Shown piece after piece: positions 25,842 to 35,311 of a stretch of 64,000 nt of DNA. The notes beneath the pieces are model-generated. The model worked only from the letters and a program-made list of their open reading frames with translations, was not told the DNA's origin and ran no database searches. Each line of letters begins with the position of its first letter. Position 1 is the stretch's first letter. Source of the DNA: Bacteroidales bacterium UBA3810 (GTDB lineage Bacteria > Bacteroidota > Bacteroidia > Bacteroidales > Paludibacteraceae); NCBI GenBank assembly GCA_002368645.1, contig DFEE01000010.1, positions 6,530 through 70,529 of the forward strand, read 5' to 3'. A program made the translations under genes and the position numbers.

Positions 25842-26757
25842 TTTTGAAGTATTCGTAGTTCCATTCTTACGTAAAACAATCTGGTGGGAAAATAATATGA
25901 ATGGGGCTGAATGTTTGATGCGAATTGCTAATACGGCACACGGGGGGGGGTATTCGCTGTGTAACATCGGGAGCAGTCCTGCGATGTATGCGTTTGAATA
26001 TATGGATGGCGAAGGAATAAATTTGTCAATAGGGCGTTCCTGTTTAGATATGGATCTTGAAATGCTGAAAGCTTATTCCTATTTATTGCAGCCTCATGCA
26101 AAAGTCATAATACCAATAGCTCCGTTCTATTCTATATTGGGGAATTATACGGACACAATGACGCAGTTTGATATTTACAAATATTATCGGGTATTAAAGC
26201 ATATTCAAGCCTATAAAGAATCAATGTTAGAATCATTAAATGGCTTTATAAATACCAAGACGATTAAGAAATATCTGAAGTATTTGTATCACGATGTAGA
26301 AAAGGATACCAGAAAATTCCAAACAGAACAACAGTATTCAGTAGAAGAATTAGAAACCAATGCTCAAAATTATATAAAAGGATGGCTTAGCGAATTTATG
26401 ATAGACAGTTTAGATGCGCCATTAACAAATGAGAACACAAAACGACGTTTAGAATCGACTATACATTTACAAAGAATTATTGACTATTGTAACGACAATC
26501 ACTTTCGACCTGTTTTAGTTCTCCTTCCAATGACTGAGCATTTGCTAAAAAGGATGGGACCAGAGTTTAGAGAAATATATATATACTCATTTCTAAATCC
26601 AGTCATTGACTCCACAGGAGTTCCCTGTATTAACTACATAGAAGATAATCGTTTTATAGATGATAAATATTACTGCAATGCACTTTTTCTGAATCGCACA
26701 GGAGCAAAATATTTTACGAAAAAAATACTTTTAGATATTGATTTGATTTTACAATGA
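25822..26757 (+). CDS. SGNH-hydrolase-like protein of the polysaccharide operon, with a G9 tract
   Basis: A 311-residue protein not firmly recognised. The segment YSLCNIGSSPAMYAFEY and the C-terminal FLNRTGAKYFTKKIL recall SGNH/GDSL proteins (first-block serine in G-S-S and a late N-x-x-G-A/H-like block), so O-acyl transfer or hydrolysis on the glycan is a possible role. Nine consecutive G at 25942-25950 encode three of the glycines just before this block, about 40 residues from the start. A one-base slip would truncate the protein soon after. Start ATG 25822 overlaps the SDR gene by 20 bp; ATG 25897 is an alternative, still before the tract. Confidence 0.6.
   Translation: MEVLLNSFEVFVVPFLRKTIWWENNMNGAECLMRIANTAHGGGYSLCNIGSSPAMYAFEYMDGEGINLSIGRSCLDMDLEMLKAYSYLLQPHAKVIIPIAPFYSILGNYTDTMTQFDIYKYYRVLKHIQAYKESMLESLNGFINTKTIKKYLKYLYHDVEKDTRKFQTEQQYSVEELETNAQNYIKGWLSEFMIDSLDAPLTNENTKRRLESTIHLQRIIDYCNDNHFRPVLVLLPMTEHLLKRMGPEFREIYIYSFLNPVIDSTGVPCINYIEDNRFIDDKYYCNALFLNRTGAKYFTKKILLDIDLILQ
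25942..25950 (+). repeat. poly-G (9) tract in a coding region
   Basis: Nine G in an AT-rich gene, in frame as GGG GGG GGG. Homopolymers of this length are typical slipped-strand sites. Confidence 0.85.
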
Positions 26758-27938
26758 AATTAGGCAAAAATAAAATAGGAATAATAACCTACTGGGAGTC
26801 CAATGACAACTATGGACAGCAATTGCAGTGTTGGGCATTGCAGCATTTCCTATGTGAGCGAGGCTATGATGCTTTCTTGATTCGTCAGTATGTGTGGCCT
26901 GAGCAGCATAGAAATAACAAAAGAGGTGTTAAGCGGATTAAACAAGGAATGAAAGATGCAATTGCTTACATTCTTTACACTACCAATCTTGCATATAAAC
27001 ACTATGTGTATAAAAGATTTGCTTTTTGTTTGGACAAAGAAGTTTGCCGCCGTCAGTTCCCTGAATTTCGCAAAGAGCATTTAAAGATGTCAAAGATATA
27101 TGATCATCCCGAAAAACTGGTGTCGCATTCACCTAAAGCAGATGTTTATATCACAGGAAGTGACCAAGTCTGGAATTATACAATGCCGGATGCTCCTCTC
27201 AGAAACTTTTTCTTACAATTTGGGACTGCATCAACTAAACGTATAGCTTATGCACCAAGTATTGGGCATGCATCTCTAACAGAAGAAATGAAGTCAATAT
27301 TCAAACAGTATCTGAGTAAGTTTGATGCGATTTCAGTACGCGAGAAATCAGCTATATCAATGTTAAAAGAGATCGGATGTGATGCGGAGTGCGTTCTTGA
27401 TCCAACTATGCTGTTAGAAGCAACAGATTATTTACGATTAACATCTAATGTGAAGGGCAAAGAGAGCGTGTTTATATATAGTATGAATTATATTTCTGCT
27501 AATGATATTCCTTTTGATGCAATAAAGACATTTGCAGAAAAACAACATCTACCGATTATTGTGACACCGAGTAGTGGTTACGTTCCGGCAAAGGAATTGT
27601 TTGAAGGTGTTGAGTATTGCTACGCCACCATTTCGCAATGGATTCAGTATATTGCTAATGCAAAACTTGTAGTAACCGCCAGTTTTCATGGGATAGTGTT
27701 TTCTATTCTTTTTCATCGTCCGTTTTTATATACTCCGTTAAAAGGCGAACATGTAGGAAGTAATAATCGAGTGTTGGATTTGTTGAACAACTTAGGATTA
27801 CAAGAACGAGTGCTATCAGAAGAGCAATCGTTTGAGGATTATGTTAATCGGCAGATTAAATGGGAAGATGTAGATTCCAAATTATGTCTTCAAAAAATAT
27901 CATCTATTTTGTATTTAACAAATAGCATAGAATTATGA
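26754..27938 (+). CDS. polysaccharide pyruvyl transferase family protein
   Basis: Transfers pyruvate from phosphoenolpyruvate onto a glycan sugar as a ketal. The 394-residue protein has the family marks IGIITYWESNDNYGQQLQCWALQHFL at the N-terminus, DVYITGSDQVWN in the middle, IAYAPSIG, SVREKSAISML, DPTMLL, and the C-terminal TASFHGIVFSILFHRPF with its histidine. It pairs with the FrhB-like gene, a frequent combination in glycan loci. It overlaps both neighbours by 4 bp. Confidence 0.88.
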   Translation: MKLGKNKIGIITYWESNDNYGQQLQCWALQHFLCERGYDAFLIRQYVWPEQHRNNKRGVKRIKQGMKDAIAYILYTTNLAYKHYVYKRFAFCLDKEVCRRQFPEFRKEHLKMSKIYDHPEKLVSHSPKADVYITGSDQVWNYTMPDAPLRNFFLQFGTASTKRIAYAPSIGHASLTEEMKSIFKQYLSKFDAISVREKSAISMLKEIGCDAECVLDPTMLLEATDYLRLTSNVKGKESVFIYSMNYISANDIPFDAIKTFAEKQHLPIIVTPSSGYVPAKELFEGVEYCYATISQWIQYIANAKLVVTASFHGIVFSILFHRPFLYTPLKGEHVGSNNRVLDLLNNLGLQERVLSEEQSFEDYVNRQIKWEDVDSKLCLQKISSILYLTNSIEL

Positions 27939-29203
27939 ATTTACTTATAGATTTTGTAACTTTACGGCTAAAAACAGGAGCCGGTGAATATGGACGCTAT
28001 TTTATAATGGAGTTAGTGCGTCTTAAAAAAGCGCACCAACTTGATGACATAAATATATATGCATTATATGATTCCAGAACTCCGATTACATATACTGATA
28101 TGCAGGAAGAAAATCTTGCTACGTTATGTCCTATACAATATGTTGATATCGCTAAATCATCGATATGCGATATAGTATTAGATTATAAAATTGATAGATT
28201 CTTTATTATATGTGCCCAATATTTAGGTATTTATCCTGAAATAGAAAATTTACAATGTGAAATAGTATGCGTATTTCATGATCTTTTTGAGCAGGAATGT
28301 TATTATAACTTCATAAATGAATACGTTTATAATATAAACCACGGTCACACTCTAAATGCATCAATAAAAAATGCGGGTCGTTTATCTTTTTATAAATATC
28401 CACAGGGAATTGTCAAAAAGTGTGCGATTCTTTTAAGAATTACAAAAAGGATTCTTACAGATAGTTTACACGATGAATATAAACAATCATTGTATCGTCT
28501 AGAACCAATTATTAACTTACTAAAGAAAAATTCCAAAGTACAGGTTATCGCGGTTTCAGATTACACAAAAGCTTCTTTAATATATAATTACGGATTGTCA
28601 GAAGAATCAATAAGTGTATATTATTCTCCTCATAGAATATATGAAAAGGAGGATGGAGTAATATCAAACAAAACATTAAAAGAAGTGATAGCATCGGGCA
28701 AAAAATACTTTTTGATGGTTAGTGCTAATAGAGAATTGAAGAATCCTAAGAAAGTGGTACATGCATTCAAGCAATATGCCAGAAGTCATCCCGAATCATA
28801 TCTCCTTGTTATTGGCTATCCAAATGCTACTGAATGTGAAAACATCATTAATTTAGATTTCTTAACTGACAATGATTTGGCTCTAGCATACCAGAATTGT
28901 CATGCACTCATATACCCATCTTTTTTTGAAGGATTTGGTTATCCTCCGGTGGAAGCGATGTATTATGGTAAGCCCATCTTATGCACAAACACAACATCAT
29001 TGCCAGAAATATTAGGTACCGCACCAATATATTTTTCTCCGTTTTATGAAACTGGAATATTCAACGCATTATTGACTTTTGAAAGCCGCGATTATGAAGA
29101 ATTATCAACTAAATCGAAGTCGCAATATAAGAAGATTGCAAAAAGACAAAAAAATGATGCGGCTCTTTTGATAAATACCGTAACCGGAAAATATAGAGAG
29201 TGA
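27935..29203 (+). CDS. glycosyltransferase family 4 protein
   Basis: A 422-residue GT-B fold enzyme. The N-terminal side has FVTLRLKTGAGEYGRY (acceptor loop), and the C-terminal domain has KKYFLMVSANRELKNPKKVVHAF and the nucleotide-sugar block FFEGFGYPPVEAMYYGKPILC with E-x7-E. It adds a sugar to the growing glycan from a nucleotide-sugar donor in the cytoplasm; the sugar cannot be told. It overlaps the pyruvyl transferase gene by 4 bp. Confidence 0.88.
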   Translation: MNLLIDFVTLRLKTGAGEYGRYFIMELVRLKKAHQLDDINIYALYDSRTPITYTDMQEENLATLCPIQYVDIAKSSICDIVLDYKIDRFFIICAQYLGIYPEIENLQCEIVCVFHDLFEQECYYNFINEYVYNINHGHTLNASIKNAGRLSFYKYPQGIVKKCAILLRITKRILTDSLHDEYKQSLYRLEPIINLLKKNSKVQVIAVSDYTKASLIYNYGLSEESISVYYSPHRIYEKEDGVISNKTLKEVIASGKKYFLMVSANRELKNPKKVVHAFKQYARSHPESYLLVIGYPNATECENIINLDFLTDNDLALAYQNCHALIYPSFFEGFGYPPVEAMYYGKPILCTNTTSLPEILGTAPIYFSPFYETGIFNALLTFESRDYEELSTKSKSQYKKIAKRQKNDAALLINTVTGKYRE

Positions 29204-29210
29204 GGTAAAT

Positions 29211-30569
29211 ATGGTTACATCCAATGATATTACATATACCAAGTTTGGATTAGATCCAATAGGAAGAGTATTCTTTTGTAATAATAGAGTATTTCGTGGT
29301 ATATATGCTGCTTATAAGAATGAAACTATGGAATTTATGAGCAGTAAACTTTTCGGAATACTACAGGAGTATCACTATATTCCTCGTACTTGGATTGCAC
29401 AAGATGTCAATATACCCGAATATGCATTAATATTAGAACACGAGAATTGTTATATATCGCCATTCCCGGATTGGTCTTTTGAAATGTATAAATCAGCTAT
29501 GGTGTTCACGTTGAGATTGGAAGAATTATGCGAAAAATATGGTTACTATCTCAAAGATGAGCATCAAGGCAATATATCTTTCCTAAATGGGAGACCGATA
29601 ATGATAGACTTTGGCAGTTTTGAGAAAGGGGAAAGACCTGCTGATTGGGGAAAACAATTCGCAGAAAAACAATATCTTATTTTATCAATGTTTTCTCATG
29701 GAGAAACTCAGATTGTACATTATTTAAATTTGATGTCAATGAGTTTGCCATTATGGTTCCCCGAAAAATCTCCATATCAAATTAAATCTTTGCGTCCATA
29801 TTATCATGGAATGGTTAAATATTATGATGTCTATCTACGTAAAAAGTGGAATTTTTTCCACCTCCGAGTATATACCCTATGGATGCTGAATGTTATTGAT
29901 GTTTTTAATTCAGTCTTTCGTAAACTTGGAAGAAAAGCATATGATTGGAATTTATTCAAAATAGATGTTAAGATAAAGAAAATTACCATTGAAGAGATTG
30001 AAAAAATAAAATCTCCTTTTACAAATACACAACCATGTTTTCCTATACAGAAGAAGAACATTGATTTGGAGCAACTTATTCTTCAAATGTCAGATGACAA
30101 TAGCATAAGTAGATTATTATTGGTAGGTAACCATGCATTTGAGACGGTAAACAAAATTGCCAATGAAAGTAATGTCTCTCAGATTTTAGTAATGAGTAAT
30201 GACAATGTGTATCTTGATATGCTGTTTAAGTATATACAAAAGGCAGGTATTAATACATTTCCTGTTAATTGGTGTTTACCTCATATCCCTCTAAGATATG
30301 ATAAACAGATTAGTCACTTAGCTGCTGATTTAGTTATTGTTTCTGAAGTACAGGATATTTGGCTTCATCCCGCACAAATGAACCAAACAGTAACTTTATC
30401 ATTCCCTCCCTCATTGATAGCGCAAGCTCTATCAATGTATTGCAGAAACTTATTATTGATACAAGTGATAGATAACGAGATTATTGAAGCATTGCGAAAA
30501 TATTTTATTGACATTAAACAAATTAAAATAAATGAAGATAATTACATTTTGTTCCGCAAAATTAAATAA
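29211..30569 (+). CDS. kinase-like protein with a possible C-terminal methyltransferase-like domain
   Basis: A 452-residue protein. Residues about 95-140 carry LKDEHQGNISFLNGRPIMIDFGSFEKG, laid out like the catalytic loop and metal motif of aminoglycoside/choline-kinase-like folds (D-x-H-x-x-N...I-D-F-G). The C-terminal third (ISRLLLVGNHAFETVNKIA, LVIVSEVQDIW) looks like a weak Rossmann fold, as in NoeA-type proteins where a kinase-like region precedes a methyltransferase. A canonical G-x-G-x-G motif is not visible. In the operon it may modify the glycan or its lipid-linked intermediate. It is AT-rich and 7 bp after the GT4 gene. Confidence 0.55.
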   Translation: MVTSNDITYTKFGLDPIGRVFFCNNRVFRGIYAAYKNETMEFMSSKLFGILQEYHYIPRTWIAQDVNIPEYALILEHENCYISPFPDWSFEMYKSAMVFTLRLEELCEKYGYYLKDEHQGNISFLNGRPIMIDFGSFEKGERPADWGKQFAEKQYLILSMFSHGETQIVHYLNLMSMSLPLWFPEKSPYQIKSLRPYYHGMVKYYDVYLRKKWNFFHLRVYTLWMLNVIDVFNSVFRKLGRKAYDWNLFKIDVKIKKITIEEIEKIKSPFTNTQPCFPIQKKNIDLEQLILQMSDDNSISRLLLVGNHAFETVNKIANESNVSQILVMSNDNVYLDMLFKYIQKAGINTFPVNWCLPHIPLRYDKQISHLAADLVIVSEVQDIWLHPAQMNQTVTLSFPPSLIAQALSMYCRNLLLIQVIDNEIIEALRKYFIDIKQIKINEDNYILFRKIK

Positions 30570-30663
30570 AATAATTGATTAGATTACCATTTATAGTCTC
30601 TTTCTATTGGTGTCTGATCCCCCAAGATAATGGAAGTATATAATAAAGTATTGACAAATTAAT

Positions 30664-31773
30664 ATGAATCAAAAACGACCCAAAGCCAGAGTATTGGCGT
30701 ACTACCTGCCACAGTTTCATCCTATACCGGAGAACGATGCATGGTGGGGTAAAGGATTTACAGAGTGGACGAATGTTGGAAAAGCCAAACCGCTTTTCCC
30801 CGGACACTATCAACCCCATGTGCCTGCCGACCTCGGCTATTATGATCTGCGTGTGCCGGAGACCCGCGAGGCACAAGCCCAAATGGCACGTGAGGCAGGT
30901 GTAGAAGGCTTTGTCTATTGGCACTATTGGTTTGGTAACGGCAAACGTCTTTTGGAGCGCCCGTTCAATGAAGTCCTTGCTTCCGGCAAACCCGATTTCC
31001 CCTTCGCTCTCGCCTGGGCTAATGAGACGTGGGCTGGGTTTGCACACGGCGCGAATGACGAACGTCCTCCTTTGATTGAACAGACTTACCCGGGAGATGA
31101 GGATTATATAGCTCACTTTAACGCCGTACTGCCAGCTTTCAAAGACAAGCGATATATAACTTGTGAAGGGAAACCGATATTTATAGTATTTAACGCAGGG
31201 CAGTTGCCGGATGCCCATCATTTTATAAGCCTATGGCAGAAATTGGCTAAAGAAAATGAATTAAAGGGAGTCTTTTTTATTGCTCATGAGATGGAATTAC
31301 AATCAACAGAGCGTGCGGCATTCGTGCGAGAAAAACGCAAAAAAGAAGGCTTTGATGCTATCAATATTGTAAACTTGATGATTCGTTCTACAACCCAATT
31401 ACCTCTATGGAATAGAATAGTCAGAAAACTATTTTATAAGCATCCATGCTTTAGATTTGTTCCAGATTTAAAGCCATACGATATTTCAATTTATAGAACG
31501 ACATTGGATCGAGATGAAGATGTATTTCCTTCTGTTGTGCCAGGGTGGGATCATACTCCCAGAACTGGTATAAAAGGCTCTGTATTATATGGCAGTACTC
31601 CTGAAAAATTTGGTAAATCTGTGCAATATGCGGTTGAATCAGTAGCAGATAAGCCATATGAGAAACGCTTCATATTTATAAAATCATGGAATGAATGGGC
31701 AGAAGGTAATTATATGGAGCCAGACTTGAAATGGGGAAAAAGCTATTTGGAAGCATTATGTAAAAACCTATAA
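30664..31773 (+). CDS. glycoside hydrolase 99-like WbsX family protein
   Basis: A 369-residue protein with the WbsX/GH99-like signature: RVLAYYLPQFHPIPENDAWW, GKGFTEWTNV, GFVYWHYWFGNGKRLLERPF, ALAWANETW, and the C-terminal KSWNEWAEGNYMEPD. These proteins sit in O-antigen and capsule loci and are treated as glycosyltransferase-like or endo-acting enzymes; the exact reaction is not established. The first half (to about 31140) is clearly richer in G and C than the second, as if two sources had recombined within the gene. A spacer of 94 bp precedes it, the largest in the operon. Confidence 0.85.
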   Translation: MNQKRPKARVLAYYLPQFHPIPENDAWWGKGFTEWTNVGKAKPLFPGHYQPHVPADLGYYDLRVPETREAQAQMAREAGVEGFVYWHYWFGNGKRLLERPFNEVLASGKPDFPFALAWANETWAGFAHGANDERPPLIEQTYPGDEDYIAHFNAVLPAFKDKRYITCEGKPIFIVFNAGQLPDAHHFISLWQKLAKENELKGVFFIAHEMELQSTERAAFVREKRKKEGFDAINIVNLMIRSTTQLPLWNRIVRKLFYKHPCFRFVPDLKPYDISIYRTTLDRDEDVFPSVVPGWDHTPRTGIKGSVLYGSTPEKFGKSVQYAVESVADKPYEKRFIFIKSWNEWAEGNYMEPDLKWGKSYLEALCKNL

Positions 31774-31782
31774 TAGGTAACA

Positions 31783-32718
31783 ATGATGAAAGAATCAATA
31801 AATATCCTCTGCGCCACGGATGATAACTACGTTCCGTATTGTGGCATAATGCTAACAAGCGTCTTTGAAAACAACAAAGGATACCATGTAAATGCCTATG
31901 TCTTGGTAGATACGCAATTGAGCAATTCCAGTATCAGCAAATTCTCAGAGTTAGAAACAAAATATGATGCTACCATTCATTACATACATGTAAATCCTGC
32001 GCGATTCTCTTCTTTCCCATTGCATAAAGAACAACATTTTACGGTTGCAGCGTATTATAGACTTGCAGCAGCGGAGTTATTACCTAAAGATATTGACCGA
32101 ATTTTGTATCTGGATTGTGATGTCATAGTGAATAGTTCATTGGACGATCTATGGGAACTTGATATAACAAACAATAGTACAGCAGTAATAGATGATATGT
32201 GTAGCGGGCTTCAAAGTAATTTTGAAAGGTTGAAATACGATCAATCGCTCCGTTATTTTAATTCCGGTGTACTTCTCATCAATTTGGACTATTGGCGTGA
32301 ACATCAGATTACGAAACAATTTGAGTCATATGCAATACAATATAGGGATCGTATCCTTTGGCCGGATCAAGATGTACTTAATGCAGTATTGCTTGATAGT
32401 AAACTCCATGTGAGCATTGAGTGGAACTATCAGATGGGGTTCTTAAAGCAGTTTTATTTTGATACACTGCCTGCTTATTTGCAGAGCGAGATAAGAACAT
32501 CTCAACCGAAGATAATCCACTATAATCAGTCAAAACCTTGGAATGTAGCATATTATAATTTGCCATACAATGATATTTGGCATCATTATAAGAGACTTTC
32601 TCCGTGGAAAATGATGTGCGACATATATCCATCGCATAAGAAACTGAATTATTTTATGAAGAGATGGATTTTGTGGCCGTTAGGCATTTTGAATCAGACG
32701 GATACAATAAAGCTATGA
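31783..32718 (+). CDS. glycosyltransferase family 8 protein
   Basis: A 311-residue GT-A retaining enzyme of the LgtC/galactosyltransferase type. Features: INILCATDDNYVPYCGIMLTSVF at the N-terminus, the metal-binding D-x-D in RILYLDCDVIV, FNSGVLLINLDYWR, WPDQDVLNAVL, and IIHYNQSKPW near the C-terminus. A second ATG follows at once (31786). It overlaps the HAD gene by 4 bp. Confidence 0.9.
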   Translation: MMKESINILCATDDNYVPYCGIMLTSVFENNKGYHVNAYVLVDTQLSNSSISKFSELETKYDATIHYIHVNPARFSSFPLHKEQHFTVAAYYRLAAAELLPKDIDRILYLDCDVIVNSSLDDLWELDITNNSTAVIDDMCSGLQSNFERLKYDQSLRYFNSGVLLINLDYWREHQITKQFESYAIQYRDRILWPDQDVLNAVLLDSKLHVSIEWNYQMGFLKQFYFDTLPAYLQSEIRTSQPKIIHYNQSKPWNVAYYNLPYNDIWHHYKRLSPWKMMCDIYPSHKKLNYFMKRWILWPLGILNQTDTIKL

Positions 32719-34364
32719 CCTATAGTTTTGACATATTTGACACTTGCCTTGTGCGTAAATGTGGAGAGCCAAGTAATGTGTTTGATCTGGTTGCAGACAG
32801 AGTATTCTGTCAATCTGTATCCACTGAAGAAAAGCGGATGTTTGTAGCTGCTCGATTAGAAGCAGATGCGAAGACATGGTCTGCAACGCAGAAATTGACG
32901 GATATATACGACGCTTTTGAGATGGAGCATCCGGCTCTACTACCGAAAGAGCAGTTGTTGGAAATGGAGCGGACTGTAGAACGAGAGATGCTGGTTGCTG
33001 TTCCTGAAATGGTAGCTAAGATTAATACATTACGCAATGCGGGACATCGTATCATATTTATATCTGATATGTACCTCAATGTAGAATTTTTGCAATCGGT
33101 GTTAATTCGGCAAGGATTATGGAAAGAGGGAGACGGATTATATGTGTCTTGCGAAGTTGGAGCAACCAAGGCTAGCGGAGATTTATTTAGATATATCCAA
33201 CAGAAGGAAAATATATCTTATAGTAAATGGCATCATTATGGTGATAATGAGAAGAGTGATGTAGAAATACCGAAACGATTGGGAATACATGCACATAAAG
33301 TGGCACATGGCTATACGCCTTATCAAATCGTAATGCGAGAAAAGCCTTCGCTATACTTTCAATGGGGCAGTATGATGGCTGGACTGAGTCGCTGCGTAGC
33401 TTTGCAAAGCGTAAGATCTGCACACAAAGATTTTGTGCTGGACATCATAGCTCCTTTATTTACGTCTTTTGTGTGCAGAGTTATGGATGACGCGCAAGAG
33501 AGAGGCGTAAAGAATCTTTATTTCTGTGCGCGAGATACATATCCTATATATCAGATGGCGAAGAGGTTAGAATCATTATATGCTAACGTGAAAGTGCATT
33601 ATTTATATATATCACGTAAGTCGTTGTATGAAGGGGATGATGCAAAAAAAATCGGATATTATCATCAGATAGGATTGGCATCTAAGCAAGAGGGGAATGC
33701 AATAGTAGATATCCGTTCAACAGGAAAGACACTCAACGTGCTGAATGAGTTGTTGGTAAAGAATGGGTATCAACAGGTGTTCGGCTATTTCTTTGAGATA
33801 TGCTCGAATGAGACGGAGCAACGAAAGGAATTGCAATACTATGCGGAATTAGATGACTTATATATATATCCAATGAGTAGTGCGTTGCGAAAGGTTCCGA
33901 GTAATTGGTATCTATATGAATTGTTCTTTCCACTGAATACACAAAAGAAGACTATAGGATATGAATTAAGGGAGAGAGAATATGTTCCTATTTTTGAACC
34001 TAAGGATAATAAGGAGTATAGACTAAGAGGGTTAAAAGAATATGCAGCATGGAGGGAGAGGACTTTTGATATTTACGCGGATTTTTTTATCTCTCTTCAG
34101 TTATATAAATATGCAGATGAGATATTTATGCAATATGTGATACCTCAAATGGCTGAGTTTGTCCTCTATCCACATAAGCATTATCTCAAGGCATTGAGCG
34201 AGTTCTATGGATTAGATCCAGAAAAGGGATATATTCCATATGTAGATAAGTCAATATGGCGATTGCCGATGAATGTACTCAAGCATAGGACGATGTGGAA
34301 GAGAGGAACGGTATTTTATAGTTTGCCGACATGGCTAAGTAAATGGTTGTACAAAAGAAAATGA
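32715..34364 (+). CDS. HAD-superfamily hydrolase-like protein (COG5610 type)
   Basis: A 549-residue protein. The start (SFDIFDTCLVRKCGEPSNVF) has the HAD nucleophile motif D-x-F-D-T; IIFISDMYL and WHHYGDNEKSDVEIPKRLGI supply the later motifs. Residues beyond about 260 form a second region (FYFCARDTYPIYQMAKRL) of unknown role. This type is frequent in O-antigen and capsule clusters and may act on sugar phosphates. The start is the ATG that overlaps the GT8 stop (ATGA); a longer reading from 32664 is not needed. Confidence 0.75.
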   Translation: MTYSFDIFDTCLVRKCGEPSNVFDLVADRVFCQSVSTEEKRMFVAARLEADAKTWSATQKLTDIYDAFEMEHPALLPKEQLLEMERTVEREMLVAVPEMVAKINTLRNAGHRIIFISDMYLNVEFLQSVLIRQGLWKEGDGLYVSCEVGATKASGDLFRYIQQKENISYSKWHHYGDNEKSDVEIPKRLGIHAHKVAHGYTPYQIVMREKPSLYFQWGSMMAGLSRCVALQSVRSAHKDFVLDIIAPLFTSFVCRVMDDAQERGVKNLYFCARDTYPIYQMAKRLESLYANVKVHYLYISRKSLYEGDDAKKIGYYHQIGLASKQEGNAIVDIRSTGKTLNVLNELLVKNGYQQVFGYFFEICSNETEQRKELQYYAELDDLYIYPMSSALRKVPSNWYLYELFFPLNTQKKTIGYELREREYVPIFEPKDNKEYRLRGLKEYAAWRERTFDIYADFFISLQLYKYADEIFMQYVIPQMAEFVLYPHKHYLKALSEFYGLDPEKGYIPYVDKSIWRLPMNVLKHRTMWKRGTVFYSLPTWLSKWLYKRK

Positions 34365-35311
34365 TAGGAGTTTGTATAGTAACATATAATCAGGAGCAGT
34401 ATATCGCACAGGCGATAGAATCTGTGTTGTCTCAAGTCGATTGTGGGCATGAGGTGGTTATTTATATTGGCGAGGATAACTCGACGGACAAGACTGGTGC
34501 CATTTGCGATGAGATAGCAAAACGAGTGAACGAGTTAGGGGATGAGCGAATGAGAGTTAGGACTATTCACAACCCCAATAACCTTGGCCTTGTTGATAAC
34601 ACGATGAACCTGCTGGATATCATGCGCAAGGATGGCTGTGATTATATCGCAATGTTGGATGGTGATGACTATTGGTGCGATGATCATAAGTTACAGAAGC
34701 AAATGGCATATTTCGATGCCCATCCGGAATATGGGTTGGTACATACGTGTGTAGATTCGCTATATCCTAATGGAATTCACGTAGATACTCGCACAGCCGC
34801 TCAAGAAGGGAATGTGTCTGGCATCATCTTTAATTATTGTATAGGTAATTGTAGTGTCGTCTTTAAGACAGAATTGTTGGATTTGATTGATTTCAAAGAG
34901 TTCCAGCAGCAAGGTTTTATGTCTTGTGATTTTATTATGTATGTTATATTTTCATGTTACACGCAGTTTGGATTTATCCCTGACCATACGGCAGTATGGC
35001 GTCGCGGGCATGACTCTGTATCTAATACCAACGATATGGAGAAGCAGATTCGTTATGTGCAGAACGATATAGCGATGTGGCGATATGCGGCGAAACGTTT
35101 TCCCGATAGGTGGCATGCTAATCCAGTAGAGGTGGAGAATTATATGCACTGGCGAGCATTCGTTATTGCGTTCAAATATGGTGATCGAAAACGTGCCTTG
35201 CATGAAGCCAAGCTTATGGGAGAAGACTATAGGCATCATGACCGATTGAAACTAATTGCTGCGCATTCTGCGGTGTTGACAAAACTATGGAGAATATTTA
35301 AACATCGATGA
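34361..35311 (+). CDS. glycosyltransferase family 2 protein
   Basis: A 316-residue GT-A inverting enzyme: GVCIVTYNQEQYIAQAIESVLSQ at the start, EDNSTDKT, NNLGLVDN, and the metal-binding AMLDGDDYWCDDHKLQKQ. The remaining third is variable and would choose the acceptor. I use ATG 34361, which overlaps the HAD stop as ATGA in keeping with the other junctions; ATG 34343 would add six residues. Confidence 0.9.
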   Translation: MIGVCIVTYNQEQYIAQAIESVLSQVDCGHEVVIYIGEDNSTDKTGAICDEIAKRVNELGDERMRVRTIHNPNNLGLVDNTMNLLDIMRKDGCDYIAMLDGDDYWCDDHKLQKQMAYFDAHPEYGLVHTCVDSLYPNGIHVDTRTAAQEGNVSGIIFNYCIGNCSVVFKTELLDLIDFKEFQQQGFMSCDFIMYVIFSCYTQFGFIPDHTAVWRRGHDSVSNTNDMEKQIRYVQNDIAMWRYAAKRFPDRWHANPVEVENYMHWRAFVIAFKYGDRKRALHEAKLMGEDYRHHDRLKLIAAHSAVLTKLWRIFKHR

